This document shows, one piece after another, positions 35,983 through 45,423 of a stretch of 64,000 bases of DNA. The notes under the pieces are model-generated. The model was not told the origin of the DNA, ran no database searches, and was given only the letters and a program-made list of their open reading frames with translations. Made by a program: the position numbers and the translations under genes. Location of the stretch: assembly GCA_016719105.1 (NCBI GenBank), contig JADKAQ010000001.1, positions 248,001-312,000 on the forward strand. Reading direction: 5' to 3'. The first letter of the stretch is position 1; the number at the start of each line of letters is the position of its first letter. The stretch is from Gemmatimonadota bacterium. GTDB taxonomy: Bacteria > Gemmatimonadota > Gemmatimonadetes > Gemmatimonadales > Gemmatimonadaceae.

Positions 35983-36756
35983 CTACCCCTTCGCCATTGC
36001 CGCCAGCGCGGCCCGCGCCGGCTCCGTCAGGATGAGGGAGCCGGAGGTGGCGGCCCGCTGGTAGAGCAGCGTGTCCCACTCCTCGGTGCCGCGCCAGAAG
36101 ACGCGCTTCATCTCCTTCACCGCCCCCGGGTTGGCCGCGGCGAGCTTCTCGGCCAGCGCCGACACCAGCGCATCCAGTTCGGCCGGCGTCTCCGCCACGC
36201 GGGCATAGAGTCCGGTGCGCTCCGCCCACGCCGCGTCCCGCCAGTCGTAGTCCACTGACATCGCCATGTAGTGCCCATGCCCGATCTTGTGCTCGATCAC
36301 CGGCCCGACGACAAACGGGCCGATGCCGACGGCCAGCTCGCTCAGGCGAACCGAGGCGCTGCGCACCGCAATGCTGTAGTCGGCGGCCGCCGCCAGCCCC
36401 ACGCCGCCGCCGACGGCCTTGCCGTGGATGCGCGCGATCACGAACTGCGGGCAGCGACGCATCGCGAGGATCACGTGCGCGAAGCCGGAAAAGAAGGCCT
36501 CCCCCTGGCGCGCATCGGCGATGCTGCGCAGTCCGTCGAACGAGGCACCGGCGCAGAACGGTCCGTGCCCCTCGCTGCGCAGCACGATCACCCGCACGTC
36601 GGCGCGCGGGGCCAGGGCGTCGAACGTCGCGGCCAGCTCGCGCAGCGTGGCGCCGGGGAGCGAGTTCCCCTTGGGGTGGGCGAAGGTGACGGTCGCGATG
36701 CCGTGCGCCACGTTGTGGCTGACGGTGCCGGCTTCGAGCGGTGAGGGGGCGGTCAT
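35983..36756 (-). CDS. Enoyl-CoA hydratase/isomerase (crotonase) family protein
   Basis: 257 residues. Oxyanion-hole motifs GPFCAGASFDGL and GKAVGGGVGLAAAAD. The second catalytic acid is present (LSELAVGIGP), but the first (Glu in GGGxE of hydratases) is Gly, so simple hydration of enoyl-CoA is uncertain; an isomerase or related reaction fits better. It is divergent from paaA across 300 bases and shares a possible operator with it. It could be the PaaF-type step of the phenylacetate pathway, which is otherwise missing here, but the altered active site argues for caution. Confidence 0.8.
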   Translation of the reverse strand: MTAPSPLEAGTVSHNVAHGIATVTFAHPKGNSLPGATLRELAATFDALAPRADVRVIVLRSEGHGPFCAGASFDGLRSIADARQGEAFFSGFAHVILAMRRCPQFVIARIHGKAVGGGVGLAAAADYSIAVRSASVRLSELAVGIGPFVVGPVIEHKIGHGHYMAMSVDYDWRDAAWAERTGLYARVAETPAELDALVSALAEKLAAANPGAVKEMKRVFWRGTEEWDTLLYQRAATSGSLILTEPARAALAAMAKG

Positions 36757-36898
36757 GGCACGAGGGCGGGGAAGGGGGCGAGCCGTGCGTTGGTCGCAGG
36801 CGCCACGGAATCGGCGCACACGGCCTGCCGGCGGGACGGCGATAAGCTAGTCGCCCTCGACTGGCGGCGACGGCGGTCGCGGGAAGGGATCTTGCCGA

Positions 36899-36916
36899 TA
36901 GGACTTATCGGTCCTA
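36899..36916. promoter_or_regulatory. Candidate operator in the paaA divergent promoter region
   Basis: A perfect inverted repeat TAGGAC-ttatcg-GTCCTA, overlapped by a second hairpin-like pair CCGATA/TATCGG (36895-36911). It lies between the crotonase gene (minus) and paaA (plus), about 140 bases from each start. Spacing and symmetry fit a dimeric repressor such as a TetR- or GntR-type Paa regulator; none is encoded in the window. Confidence 0.45.
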
Positions 36917-37056
36917 ATACGAACGTCGGGCCGGCGCAAGACTTTGCGCTGGTTGGAGATGCGGAGATACTTGTAGCGTATCGCGCCACGGCCGGGCCGA
37001 CCGGGGACCGAGGCCGCGATCGTCCCGCACCATGCGACACGCCGGAGACTTCGCCC

Positions 37057-38028
37057 ATGACGCAGACCGTGCCCACGCCGACCGACGACGCCGAGCGACT
37101 GGCCGCCTTCGAGGCGCGCATCGCCGAAGGGGGCGTGATCGAGCCTAAGGATTGGATGCCGCCGCGCTATCGGCAGCAACTCATCCGGATGATGTCGCAG
37201 CACGCGCACTCCGAGGTGGTCGGCATGCTCCCCGAGGGGAACTGGATCACGCGCGCGCCGACGCTGCGCCGGAAGATGACGCTCATCGCCAAGGTGCAGG
37301 ACGAGGGGGGGCACGGGCTGTACATCTACTGCGGCACCGAGACGCTCGGCATCGACCGCCGCGAGTTGATCGAACAGCTGCACAACGGGACGGCGAAGTA
37401 CTCGTCGATCTTCAACTATCCCACCCTGTCCTGGGCCGACATCGGGATCATCGGCTGGCTGGTGGACGGGGCGGCGATCGTGAACCAGACGATGCTCGCC
37501 AAGGCGTCGTACGGGCCGTATGCGCGGGCGATGATCCGCATCTGCAAGGAAGAGAATTTCCACAAGCGGCAGGGCTACGAGATCTGCGCCACGCTGGCGG
37601 CGGGGACGCCGGAGCAGAAGGCGATGGTGCAGGACGCGCTCAATCGCTGGTGGTGGCAGGCCCTGATGATGTTCGGGCCGAGCGACAAGGACTCGCCCAA
37701 CTCGGCGGAGCTCATGAAGTGGGGGGTCAAGCGGAAGTCCAACGACGACCTGCGCCAACGCTTCGTGAACCTGACGGTCCCGCAGGCACAGGCGATCGGC
37801 CTGACCTTCCCCGACCCCGACATGCGCTATGACGAGGCGACGGGCGACTGGCAGTTCGGCGCGATCGACTGGAGCGAGTTCTGGGCGGTGGTGAAGGGAG
37901 ACGGCCCCTGCAACCGCGAACGCCTCGAGGCGCGTCGTCAGGCGCACGACGAGGGCGCGTGGGTGCGGGAGGCGGCCGAGGCCTACGCCGCCAAGCAGCG
38001 CGACGCACGCCGCCCGGTGGCGGCCTAA
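37057..38028 (+). CDS. paaA: Ring 1,2-phenylacetyl-CoA epoxidase, catalytic subunit PaaA
   Basis: Di-iron oxygenase subunit that epoxidises phenylacetyl-CoA. 323 residues, the usual length. Iron-ligand helices: HSEVVGMLPEGNW, KVQDEGGHGLYIY (Glu and His), and KEENFHKRQGYE. Start ATG 37057 gives the conserved beginning; upstream extension reaches into the promoter. paaB follows 35 bases later. Expected to form the PaaA-PaaC core with PaaB bridging. Confidence 0.97.
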   Translation: MTQTVPTPTDDAERLAAFEARIAEGGVIEPKDWMPPRYRQQLIRMMSQHAHSEVVGMLPEGNWITRAPTLRRKMTLIAKVQDEGGHGLYIYCGTETLGIDRRELIEQLHNGTAKYSSIFNYPTLSWADIGIIGWLVDGAAIVNQTMLAKASYGPYARAMIRICKEENFHKRQGYEICATLAAGTPEQKAMVQDALNRWWWQALMMFGPSDKDSPNSAELMKWGVKRKSNDDLRQRFVNLTVPQAQAIGLTFPDPDMRYDEATGDWQFGAIDWSEFWAVVKGDGPCNRERLEARRQAHDEGAWVREAAEAYAAKQRDARRPVAA

Positions 38029-38063
38029 CGACCGGTTCACGACCAGGCACGAGGACAGGGACG

Positions 38064-38384
38064 ATGACGAGCGCGACGATCGGGACGGCCCCCACGGGCC
38101 CCGACACGCAGTGGCCGCTGTGGGAAGTGTTCACGCAGGAGGAGGCGGGGGCGCCGCATCAGCACGCGGGGAGCGTGCATGCGACGGACGCCGAGCAGGC
38201 GCTGCAGAATGCCCGCGACGTGTACGCGCGCCGCAATGAGGCGATCTCCATCTGGGTCGTCCCGAGCGTCGTGATCACCGCGTCGACCCCCGAGGATGTG
38301 GGGGCATTCTTCGACCCGGCCAACGACAAGGCGTACCGGCACCCGCAGTTCTTCAAGACGCCGAGAGGCGTGCGCGTCTTCTGA
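38064..38384 (+). CDS. paaB: Phenylacetyl-CoA epoxidase subunit PaaB
   Basis: 106 residues; the small bridging subunit of the epoxidase. Typical features: WPLWEVFTQEEAGAPHQHAGSV-type start (about 18-38) and VYARRNEAISIWVVP in the middle, ending shortly after KTPRGVRVF. Start ATG 38064. The downstream spacer to paaC (49 bases) is purine-rich with GACGAG repeats. Confidence 0.95.
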   Translation: MTSATIGTAPTGPDTQWPLWEVFTQEEAGAPHQHAGSVHATDAEQALQNARDVYARRNEAISIWVVPSVVITASTPEDVGAFFDPANDKAYRHPQFFKTPRGVRVF

Positions 38385-38433
38385 ACGGCAGAAGACGACC
38401 CGACGAGCAGACGAGACGACGAGGCACGGCACA

Positions 38434-39198
38434 ATGGATCACCAGACGAAGCAGGACTTCTTCGAGTATCTCCTGCGCCTCGGGGACGATCGACTGGTCC
38501 TCGGGCATCGCGTCTCCGAATGGTGCGGGCACGGGCCGATCCTCGAGGAGGACATCGCGCTCTCCAACATCGCGCTCGACCTGATCGGGCAGGCGAACCT
38601 GCTCTTGCAGCTCGCGGGGCAGGTGGAGGGGAAGGGGCGCGACCAGGATGCGCTGGCCTACTTCCGCGAGGCGGTCGACTTCCGCAACGCGCTGCTGTGC
38701 GAGACGCCGAACGGTGACTTCGGCGACACGATCGTGCGCCAGTTCCTCTTCTCGACGCAGGCGCTCTTCGTGCTCGAGCAGCTCCAGCGCTGCCAGCACA
38801 CGGAGCTGGCCGGGATCGCCGCCAAGGCGTTCAAGGAAACGCGCTACCACGTGCGCCACAGCGGCGAGTGGATCATCAAGCTGGGCGACGGCACCGAGGA
38901 GAGCCACCGCCGGGTGCAACGTGCGCTCGACCACGCCTGGCGCTACACCGCCGAGCTCTTCGTCGGCGACGAGGTGGAGCAGCGCCTCGCCGCGCAGGGA
39001 CTCGCCGTCGACCCGGCGTCGGTGCGCGACGCGTGGAGTGCACAGGTCCGGGATGTGGCGAACACCGCCACGCTCACCGTCCCCGCCGACGGCTTCATGG
39101 CGCGCGGTGGGCGCGTCGGGAAGCACACCGAACACCTGGGGCACCTCCTCGCCGAGATGCAGATCGTGGCGCGCAGCCACCCGGGGGCCAAGTGGTAG
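38434..39198 (+). CDS. paaC: Phenylacetyl-CoA epoxidase structural subunit PaaC
   Basis: 254 residues, ferritin-like helical bundle that pairs with PaaA. Family motifs: LRLGDDRLVLGHRVSEWCGHGP, EEDIALSNIALDLIGQA, and FKETRYHVRHSGEWI. The C-terminal HTEHLGHLLAEMQ is conserved. The gene overlaps paaD by 7 bases. Confidence 0.96.
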   Translation: MDHQTKQDFFEYLLRLGDDRLVLGHRVSEWCGHGPILEEDIALSNIALDLIGQANLLLQLAGQVEGKGRDQDALAYFREAVDFRNALLCETPNGDFGDTIVRQFLFSTQALFVLEQLQRCQHTELAGIAAKAFKETRYHVRHSGEWIIKLGDGTEESHRRVQRALDHAWRYTAELFVGDEVEQRLAAQGLAVDPASVRDAWSAQVRDVANTATLTVPADGFMARGGRVGKHTEHLGHLLAEMQIVARSHPGAKW

Positions 39199-39692
39199 CT
39201 CCCCTCGCCCCCTCGCGCGACGAGATCTGGGCGATGCTCGACGAGGTGAAGGATCCCGAAATCCCGGTCCTGAGCGTCGTCGAGTTGGGGATCGTGCGCG
39301 ATGTGCGAGTGGACGGGAGCGCGGTGGTCGTCGACATCACGCCGACCTACTCCGGTTGTCCGGCGATGCACGAGATCGAGCGCTGCGTGACCGGCGCGCT
39401 GGCCGCGCGCGGACTCTCGGCGCGCGTACAGACCATCTTCTCGCCCGCCTGGACGACCGATTGGATGAGCGAGGAGGCGCGCGAGAAGCTGCGGCGCTAC
39501 GGGATTGCCCCGCCCGGAAAGGCCGAGGAGTCGCCACTCGTCCCCCTGATGCGCCGCGCGGCGTCGCCGGCGTGTCCCTTCTGCGGCTCGCGCGACACCG
39601 TGACGCGCAGTGACTTCGGCTCGACGGCGTGCAAGTCGCTCCACAGCTGCAACGCCTGCCACCAGCCGTTCGAGCACTTCAAGGCGATCTGA
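39192..39692 (+). CDS. paaD: Phenylacetate pathway maturation protein PaaD
   Basis: 166 residues. An N-terminal MIP18/DUF59 domain (VKDPEIPVLSVVELGIV, ITPTYSGCPAM) precedes a C-terminal zinc ribbon (CPFCGS... CNACH), as in known PaaD proteins, which assist iron-sulphur cluster insertion. The start is a GTG at 39192, inside paaC; this is the only start giving the conserved beginning and implies translational coupling. The reductase gene paaE, usually next, is absent. Confidence 0.93.
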   Translation: MVAPLAPSRDEIWAMLDEVKDPEIPVLSVVELGIVRDVRVDGSAVVVDITPTYSGCPAMHEIERCVTGALAARGLSARVQTIFSPAWTTDWMSEEAREKLRRYGIAPPGKAEESPLVPLMRRAASPACPFCGSRDTVTRSDFGSTACKSLHSCNACHQPFEHFKAI

Positions 39693-39831
39693 CCGCGGCG
39701 CCGCCGCCGTCGTCGGCGGCGCGAGCGATCCATGGCGGTGCAATCGAACGACACCTGACGCGTCGTTTCGGTACAGGCACCCGGTCGGTCACCGCACATC
39801 ATGTTCGCGACTCCCACCGCGAGCCTTCCCG

Positions 39832-40338
39832 ATGACCGTCCCCGTCCCCGTCCTCGCCCTCGACTCCGAACGTGCCATGCTCGTCGCCGACGAACGTCCG
39901 CAGGGGACGCGCCTGGTGCACGAGCACACCACCGGGCGCCTCCTGGCCGCCTTCTTTGCCGTGCATCGTGAGCTTGGCCACGGCTTTGCGGAGGCCGTCT
40001 ACCTGCGGGCGCTCATCCTGGAGCTCGCGTCGCGCGGCGTGCAGGCCGAACAGGATGTGCCGTTAGGCGTCTTCTACAAGGGACGCAAGATCGGGACGTA
40101 CGCGGCCGACCTGCTCGTGGACGGCAAGGTCGTCGTCGCGGTGCGTGCCGGCGGCGAGCTGCTCGATGCCGATCGCGCCCGCCTCCTCAACTGCATGCGC
40201 TGTTCGCAGGCGGAGGTCGGGATGCTGCTGCACTTCGGGACCAAGCCGGAGTTTCGGCGATACCTGGGGCGCGTGGTGGTGGAGCAGGGGAGCGACGACG
40301 CGCGCCCCCGCGCCACACGCGGTGCGATGACGACGTGA
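39832..40338 (+). CDS. GxxExxY family protein
   Basis: 168 residues. Motif GHGFAEAVYLRALILEL (about 44-60) is a GxxExxY signature, followed by PLGVFYKGRKIGTYAADLLVDGKVVVAVRA, the strand-turn pattern of this PD-(D/E)XK-like family. The usual final acid/lysine pair (VELK-like) reads VAVRAG here, so nuclease activity is doubtful. A C-terminal low-complexity tail follows VVEQGSDD. It stands between paaD and a tandem repeat, unrelated to phenylacetate metabolism as far as can be seen. Function of the family is unknown. Confidence 0.8.
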   Translation: MTVPVPVLALDSERAMLVADERPQGTRLVHEHTTGRLLAAFFAVHRELGHGFAEAVYLRALILELASRGVQAEQDVPLGVFYKGRKIGTYAADLLVDGKVVVAVRAGGELLDADRARLLNCMRCSQAEVGMLLHFGTKPEFRRYLGRVVVEQGSDDARPRATRGAMTT

Positions 40339-40363
40339 GGCGCGCGGTACGTTGCCTTCGCGC

Positions 40364-40462
40364 GCGCGAGAGGCGCGTGACACGGCGCCTACGCACGCGC
40401 GAGAGGCGCGTGACACGGCGCCTACGCACGCGCGAGGCGCGCGACACGTCGCCTACGCGCGC
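40364..40462. repeat. 33-base tandem repeat between convergent genes
   Basis: Two identical 33-base units (40364-40396 and 40397-40429; core GCGCGAGAGGCGCGTGACAC) followed by a degenerate third (40430-40462) that runs over the stop codon (40453-40455) of the E1 gene. A weaker copy may precede at about 40336-40363. Each unit is self-complementary in part, so the array may also act in termination. There are no unique spacers. Confidence 0.8.
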
Positions 40463-42654
40463 ACGAGCTGCTCGATGCGATCGGCGATCGTCGTCGCGGA
40501 GGGGAGCACGGCGTCGAGCAGGTTCGGATGATACGGCATCGGGACGTCGTCGACACACAGGCGCTCGACCGGCGCGTCGAGGAACCAGAAGGCCTCCTGC
40601 GCGAGCACGGCACCGATTTCCGCGCCGAAGCCGGCGGTCCGCGTGTCCTCATGCACGATGAGGCAGCGTCCCGTCTTGCGCACCGACTCGAGGACACGCG
40701 CCTTGTCCCAGGGCGCGATGGAGCGCAGGTCGATCAGTTCGACCGAGGCGTCGGTCATCGCCAGCGCGTCGACGCACCGATGCACCATCGCCCCCCAGCT
40801 GACGACGGTGACGTCGTCACCCGTGCGCAACGTCTTGCCGACCCCCAGGGGGACGATGAAGTCGTCGCCGGGATAACGGGCGCTGCCATCGCTGGTCATC
40901 AACAGCGAACGATGCTCGAAGAAGATCGTGGGGTTGGGCGATCGCATCGCCGCGCGCAGGAGCCCCACGGCGTCTGCGGCGTTGGACGGAATCGCCACCT
41001 GCCAGCCGACTGCGTGCGCCCACACCACTTCGGCGCTCAGCGAATGCCACGGATCGCCAACGTCCTTGCCGAAGCCACCCGGCATCCGCACGACGATGGG
41101 GGCGCAGAATCGGTTGGCGGTGCGCCACCGCATCGTCCCGGTGTTGTTGAGCTGCTCCGTGGCCGGATCGGCGTACTTCCTGAACTGGATCTCGGCGACA
41201 GGGACGAGGCCGGAAATGGCCAGCCCGACCGAGCGCCCGATGATCCCTTCCTCCGAGAGCGAGGTGTCGAAGACGCGCCCGGCGCCGAACTGCTTCTGCA
41301 GTCCTTCCGTAACGAGGTGCACTCCGCCCTTGAGCCCGACGTCCTCCCCGAAGACCACGACCTTGGGATTGACCTCGAGTTCACGTCGCAGCGTCCGGCG
41401 AATCGCCTCCTGGAATCGCAGATGCTCGCCGCCCTCCTGCGCCTCGGTGTTGCCCCCCAGTGCCGCGCGCTCTGCGGAGCTGAGCCCTCCCATCGCCTCG
41501 TCGGCGGGGGCATCGGGTTCGGCGTACAGGTGGCGCCGGACGGTGCTCCCCTGCGGCGCCGGTCGGCCGCGTGCGCCCGCGAGGCCGGCGGCGACGTCGC
41601 GCGCCACGTCGGCTTCGAGCGTCTCCCAGTCCGTCGCGCTCAGCTGCGCCGGGACCAGGAAGTCGCGCAAGCGCGGGAGCGGGTCGCGCGCGGCGTCGGC
41701 GGCGATCTGGGCGTCGGTGCGGTAGCCCTTCTGGTTGTCGGGGCCCGAGTGCGACGAGAGGCGCGGGACCGTCAGGCGCACGAGGGCGGGGCCGTGGCCG
41801 GCGCGCACGTGATCGACGCATGCCTTGATCTTCGTGGCGGCGTCGGCGGGGTCGGTCCCGTCGCCATCCTGCACGAACAGGTTGGAGAACGACGCCAGGT
41901 TGCGGGCGATGTTCCCCCCTGGCGTCTGCATGTCGCCACTCACGGAAATCCCGAGGTGGTTGTCCTCGATGTAGAAGAGCATCGGGAGCTTGAGCGTCGT
42001 CGCCATCGTCAGGGACGACCAGAAGCCGTTGGTGGCGACGGAGCCGTCACCGCCTAACGTGACGGCGATCGCACCCTGCCACGCGGCGTCGCCCAAAATG
42101 TCGCGATGGTAGGTGATGGCCTGCGCCCACCCGGCCGCCGGGGTGTACTGCGATCCCACGTCGCCGGCCATGGGGAGGACCTTGGGGCCGTGGCGGTTGG
42201 GGAAGTTGCAGACGACGCCGATGTCGCGCCCGTCGCTGAACCCCCCAGCCCGTCCGAGCGGGGAGCCGAGGGCGTCCTCGATGGACAGCCCGATCGAGAG
42301 GAGGAGAGGGCGCGAGCGGTAGTAGGCGCCGACACCGTCGTTGGCACTGGTGAGAAAGCTCCCCAGGATCGACTGCGCCATGTCGTGCCCGCGCGCCGAG
42401 AACTGGTACAGCACCACGTGGTCCTTCGGGACCTGGGCGCGATTGCGGTTGGTCTGCTCTTCGATGTCGTCGAGGGCGCGCGACACGAGGGTGTTGTACG
42501 CAATCCGGCGCCAGTCGAGGCTCGTCAGGCCGGAGCCGGATGCGTTGCCCTGATTGGGGGACGACATGGTCCCGTTCCCCTTGGAACGTCCGGCCGCGCG
42601 GGCGGTCGTCGGGGTGGGCGAATCCGGGAGGGGGGCGGTCTTGGATCGCGACAT
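40453..42654 (-). CDS. Fused 2-oxoacid dehydrogenase E1 component (alpha-beta)
   Basis: 733 residues. The alpha half contains the thiamine diphosphate motif TLGGDGSVATNGFW...EDN (about 220-255). The beta half starts near 400 and has VFGEDVGLKGGVH, EIQFRKYADPA and the C-terminal transketolase fold (RTGDDVTVVSWG, DLRSIAPWD, VHEDTRTAG). This fused layout matches branched-chain 2-oxoacid dehydrogenase-type E1 proteins. It would decarboxylate a 2-oxo acid from valine, leucine or isoleucine and load E2; no E2 or E3 gene is nearby. ATG 42654 is used; ATG at residue 30 is an alternative because residues 1-35 are low complexity. Confidence 0.9.
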   Translation of the reverse strand: MSRSKTAPLPDSPTPTTARAAGRSKGNGTMSSPNQGNASGSGLTSLDWRRIAYNTLVSRALDDIEEQTNRNRAQVPKDHVVLYQFSARGHDMAQSILGSFLTSANDGVGAYYRSRPLLLSIGLSIEDALGSPLGRAGGFSDGRDIGVVCNFPNRHGPKVLPMAGDVGSQYTPAAGWAQAITYHRDILGDAAWQGAIAVTLGGDGSVATNGFWSSLTMATTLKLPMLFYIEDNHLGISVSGDMQTPGGNIARNLASFSNLFVQDGDGTDPADAATKIKACVDHVRAGHGPALVRLTVPRLSSHSGPDNQKGYRTDAQIAADAARDPLPRLRDFLVPAQLSATDWETLEADVARDVAAGLAGARGRPAPQGSTVRRHLYAEPDAPADEAMGGLSSAERAALGGNTEAQEGGEHLRFQEAIRRTLRRELEVNPKVVVFGEDVGLKGGVHLVTEGLQKQFGAGRVFDTSLSEEGIIGRSVGLAISGLVPVAEIQFRKYADPATEQLNNTGTMRWRTANRFCAPIVVRMPGGFGKDVGDPWHSLSAEVVWAHAVGWQVAIPSNAADAVGLLRAAMRSPNPTIFFEHRSLLMTSDGSARYPGDDFIVPLGVGKTLRTGDDVTVVSWGAMVHRCVDALAMTDASVELIDLRSIAPWDKARVLESVRKTGRCLIVHEDTRTAGFGAEIGAVLAQEAFWFLDAPVERLCVDDVPMPYHPNLLDAVLPSATTIADRIEQLVRA

Positions 42655-42980
42655 GATGGGCGACCGAATATCGAGAGGAGGGTGACGCGTCCTGCGGCGC
42701 CACCAGGCCTGAACGTGGGACGGATGGAAGCGACGGAAATCTATCGGGGAGGACTGCTCGAGGGAGCGTGACGAAACCGGGAGCGACGATGTAAACGGTG
42801 CCACCGCGGGCGGTGGCATCGACGGGTGGTGGGCACCCCATGGCGGTGGCCTCGACGGCGGCCGTTCGCACGCGGCCACGGCCACCGGTGCAAGTCCGCG
42901 CTCGCTGGTGCACATTTCGGCGCGTCGGCCCCGCATCGGGCGGGGAGGCGCGCGATCGACCCTCATCGCCCCGGTTCCGC
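42655..42980. other. 326-base divergent intergenic region
   Basis: Between the E1 gene (minus) and the HEAT-cyclophilin gene (plus). It must hold both promoters. I see no clear -35/-10 pair, hairpin or repeat; the sequence is uniformly GC-rich with a short purine stretch (ATCGAGAGGAGG at 42670-42681). Confidence 0.5.
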
Positions 42981-45309
42981 ATGACGCTGTTCGTTAGGCA
43001 CGGTGCCCGCGCGACGACGCGCTGGCTCTCGGCCGTTTTCACGAGGTCCGTTCCACGCACGCTCGCCGCGTGGGGGGTGGTGGCGGCGCTGGCGTGTGCG
43101 ACGCGCGCCATCGGCGCGCAGAAGGTCTCGCCGGTGCGCCCCGGGACTCGGCCGGCGGGGACGGGGGTGGGGGCCGCGGGAGCGAGCGGAGCCGCGCTCT
43201 CGGCGGCCGAACGCAGCGCCCTCGTCCGGGTGATTGCGGCTGAGGATGCGCGCCCTCGCGATGACGCAGGGACCGCCCCGATCCTGACGGCGCTCGGCGA
43301 CAAGTCGCCGACCGTACGTCGCGTGGCGGTGCGGGCGCTAGGGCGGCTGCAGCGCCCGACGCTGCTCGATTCGATCACGCCGTCGCTCGCCGATGCCGAC
43401 CCTCGCGTGCGTCTCGAGGCGGCCAACGCGATCGCCCAGGCGCTGCAAGGGCTGCGCAGCGCTGACGCGACCGCCGATCAACGGCGCGCTGCCATCGACA
43501 ACGCCGTCGACGCCTTGGTGCGCACGGCGGAGCGCTTTCCCGATCCGGCCTTCCTGGGCGCGGCGGCCCGCACGCTCGGGCGACTGCCGTATGCCGATTC
43601 GGTCGTCCCGCGCGAGGTGGAGCGCGTGATCGTGGAGATGGGGGAGCGTCCCGGGGTGGGGGGGCGCCCGCTGGTGCGCGGCGACGCGCGGGTAGCGCAG
43701 GGGATCATGCACGGGCTCTACTCGCTGGCGCGCGCTCGGCGGCAGACCGGGGGGACGTCGCCGCGGGCGCTGGCGGCGATGCGCTGGGCGACGACGTTCG
43801 GGCTGGACTCGTCGGCCCCGCGGGCGGGGAGCCGCCGCCGCCGCCGGTGACCTGGGCCCCTCGGTCCGCCGGCTCGCGTACCTGGGACTCATTGCGGCTG
43901 GCGATACGTCGTCCGAACTCGTCAGGCGCGCACGCCAGGATGGCGACGAGCAGGTGCGGCGACTGGCGGTCGTGGCGTCGCAGGCGTTGCGTGACACGGC
44001 GGTACGTCGCGCGGTGGTCACGGCGTCGCTTCGCGATCCGTCGTTCGTGGTGCGCTTCGAGGCGGTGCGGGCTTATCGCACCCTGCCGTCCCCGCGCCCG
44101 TGCGCGCCGCTCATCGCCATGACGTACGATCCCAACCCGCACGTGCTGCTGGCCGCGATCGACGCGTTAGGCACGGGATGCGACGAGCGACAGGTGGCGG
44201 CCGACACGCTGCTCGGCGTCATCGACATGCGCAACACGCAGCGCGCGATCCGCCCCAAGGGGGGGACCAGCTGGCATCCGCACGCCCACGCGCTGGTGGC
44301 GCTGGCACGTGTGGCGCCGGCCACGGCGATCCCGCTGCTGCGCCGGGACGCCCGGCACCCGCTGTGGCAGGTGCGGCTCTATGTGGCGCGCGCCGCGGCG
44401 GCGGTGAAGGACACGCTGACGCTCAGCGCGCTCGCGTACGACACCAACGGCAACGTGCGCGAGGCGGCGCTCGCCGGGATTTCGTCCACGGTGGGACACG
44501 TGGCCGATCGTGTCTTCACCGCGGCGCTCGCGTCGACCGACTATCAGGTGGTGCTGCAGGCGGCCACGGCGCTCAAGGGGGCGCCGTTCCCCGACTCGGT
44601 GGTGCCGGCGCTCCTGGCGGCGTTCGACCGGCTGAGCGCGGAGCAGCGCGAAAACGCGCTCGATCCGCGCCTGGCGATCCTGGATCGGTTGGGCGAACTG
44701 GGGGGGCCGCGTCAGGCATCGCGGCTCGCCGCCTACGCCGCCGACTTCGACTCCACGGTTGCACGTCGAGCGGCGACGATCCTCGAGCGCTGGACGTTGC
44801 GGCGGGTGGCGGCGACGCCACGGCCGCTCCCGCGCCCCGGGGAGCAGGTTGCCTCGCTCCTGGGCGGAGAGCTTCGGCTGCTGGTGAAGATGTCCTCGGC
44901 GAGCGGGGGCGGCTCGTTCGTCGTGCGGCTCCTGACCGACGAGGCGCCGGTGACGGTCGCACGCCTCGTGCGCCTGGCGCGTGCGGGCTACTACGCGGGG
45001 CTGACCTTCCATCGCGTGGAACCGACCTTCGTCATCCAGGGGGGGAGTCCGGCGGCGACCGAGTACGTGGGGGATGGCCCCTTCATGCGCGACGAGGTGG
45101 GGCTCCCGAGCCACGTGCGCGGGACGCTGGGGATCTCGACGCGGGGGCGCGACACCGGCGACGCGCAGCTCTTCGTCAACCTCACCGACAACTTCCGTCT
45201 CGACCACGACTACACGGTGTTCGGCGAGATCATCCAGGGGCGCGAGGTGGCGGAGGGGATCATCGAGGGCGATGTGATCGAGCGGGTGGACGTGGTGCGG
45301 GCGCGGTGA
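42981..45309 (+). CDS. HEAT-repeat protein with C-terminal cyclophilin-type peptidyl-prolyl isomerase (frame broken)
   Basis: N-terminal hydrophobic export signal (about 1-50), then HEAT-type repeats (for example ILTALGDKSPTVRRVAVRALGRL, cut here at 20: positions about 95-117; PSLADADPRVRLEAANAIAQ), continuing after 43850 in the next frame. The C-terminal 150 residues are a cyclophilin domain: APVTVARLVRLARAGYY, GLTFHRVEPTFVIQGG, and LGISTRGRDTGDAQLFVN. The first frame ends at 43850 and the second continues to 45309. Removing one G from the G4 run at 43826-43829 joins them into a protein of about 775 residues. Likely an envelope folding factor with a protein-binding solenoid. Confidence 0.82.
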
Positions 45310-45423
45310 GCGCGGCTAGGTTCCACCCATCGTCCCGCGCGGTTGGTCAGTGGAGGCCACTGGAGACCGGCGGGGCGCCGACGTTGGACCACACACGCGA
45401 CCTTCGGCCACGACAGGCACGGC

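Noticed and set aside
40364..40462. Possible CRISPR array
   Set aside because: Units are directly adjacent, with no unique spacers, and no cas genes are present.
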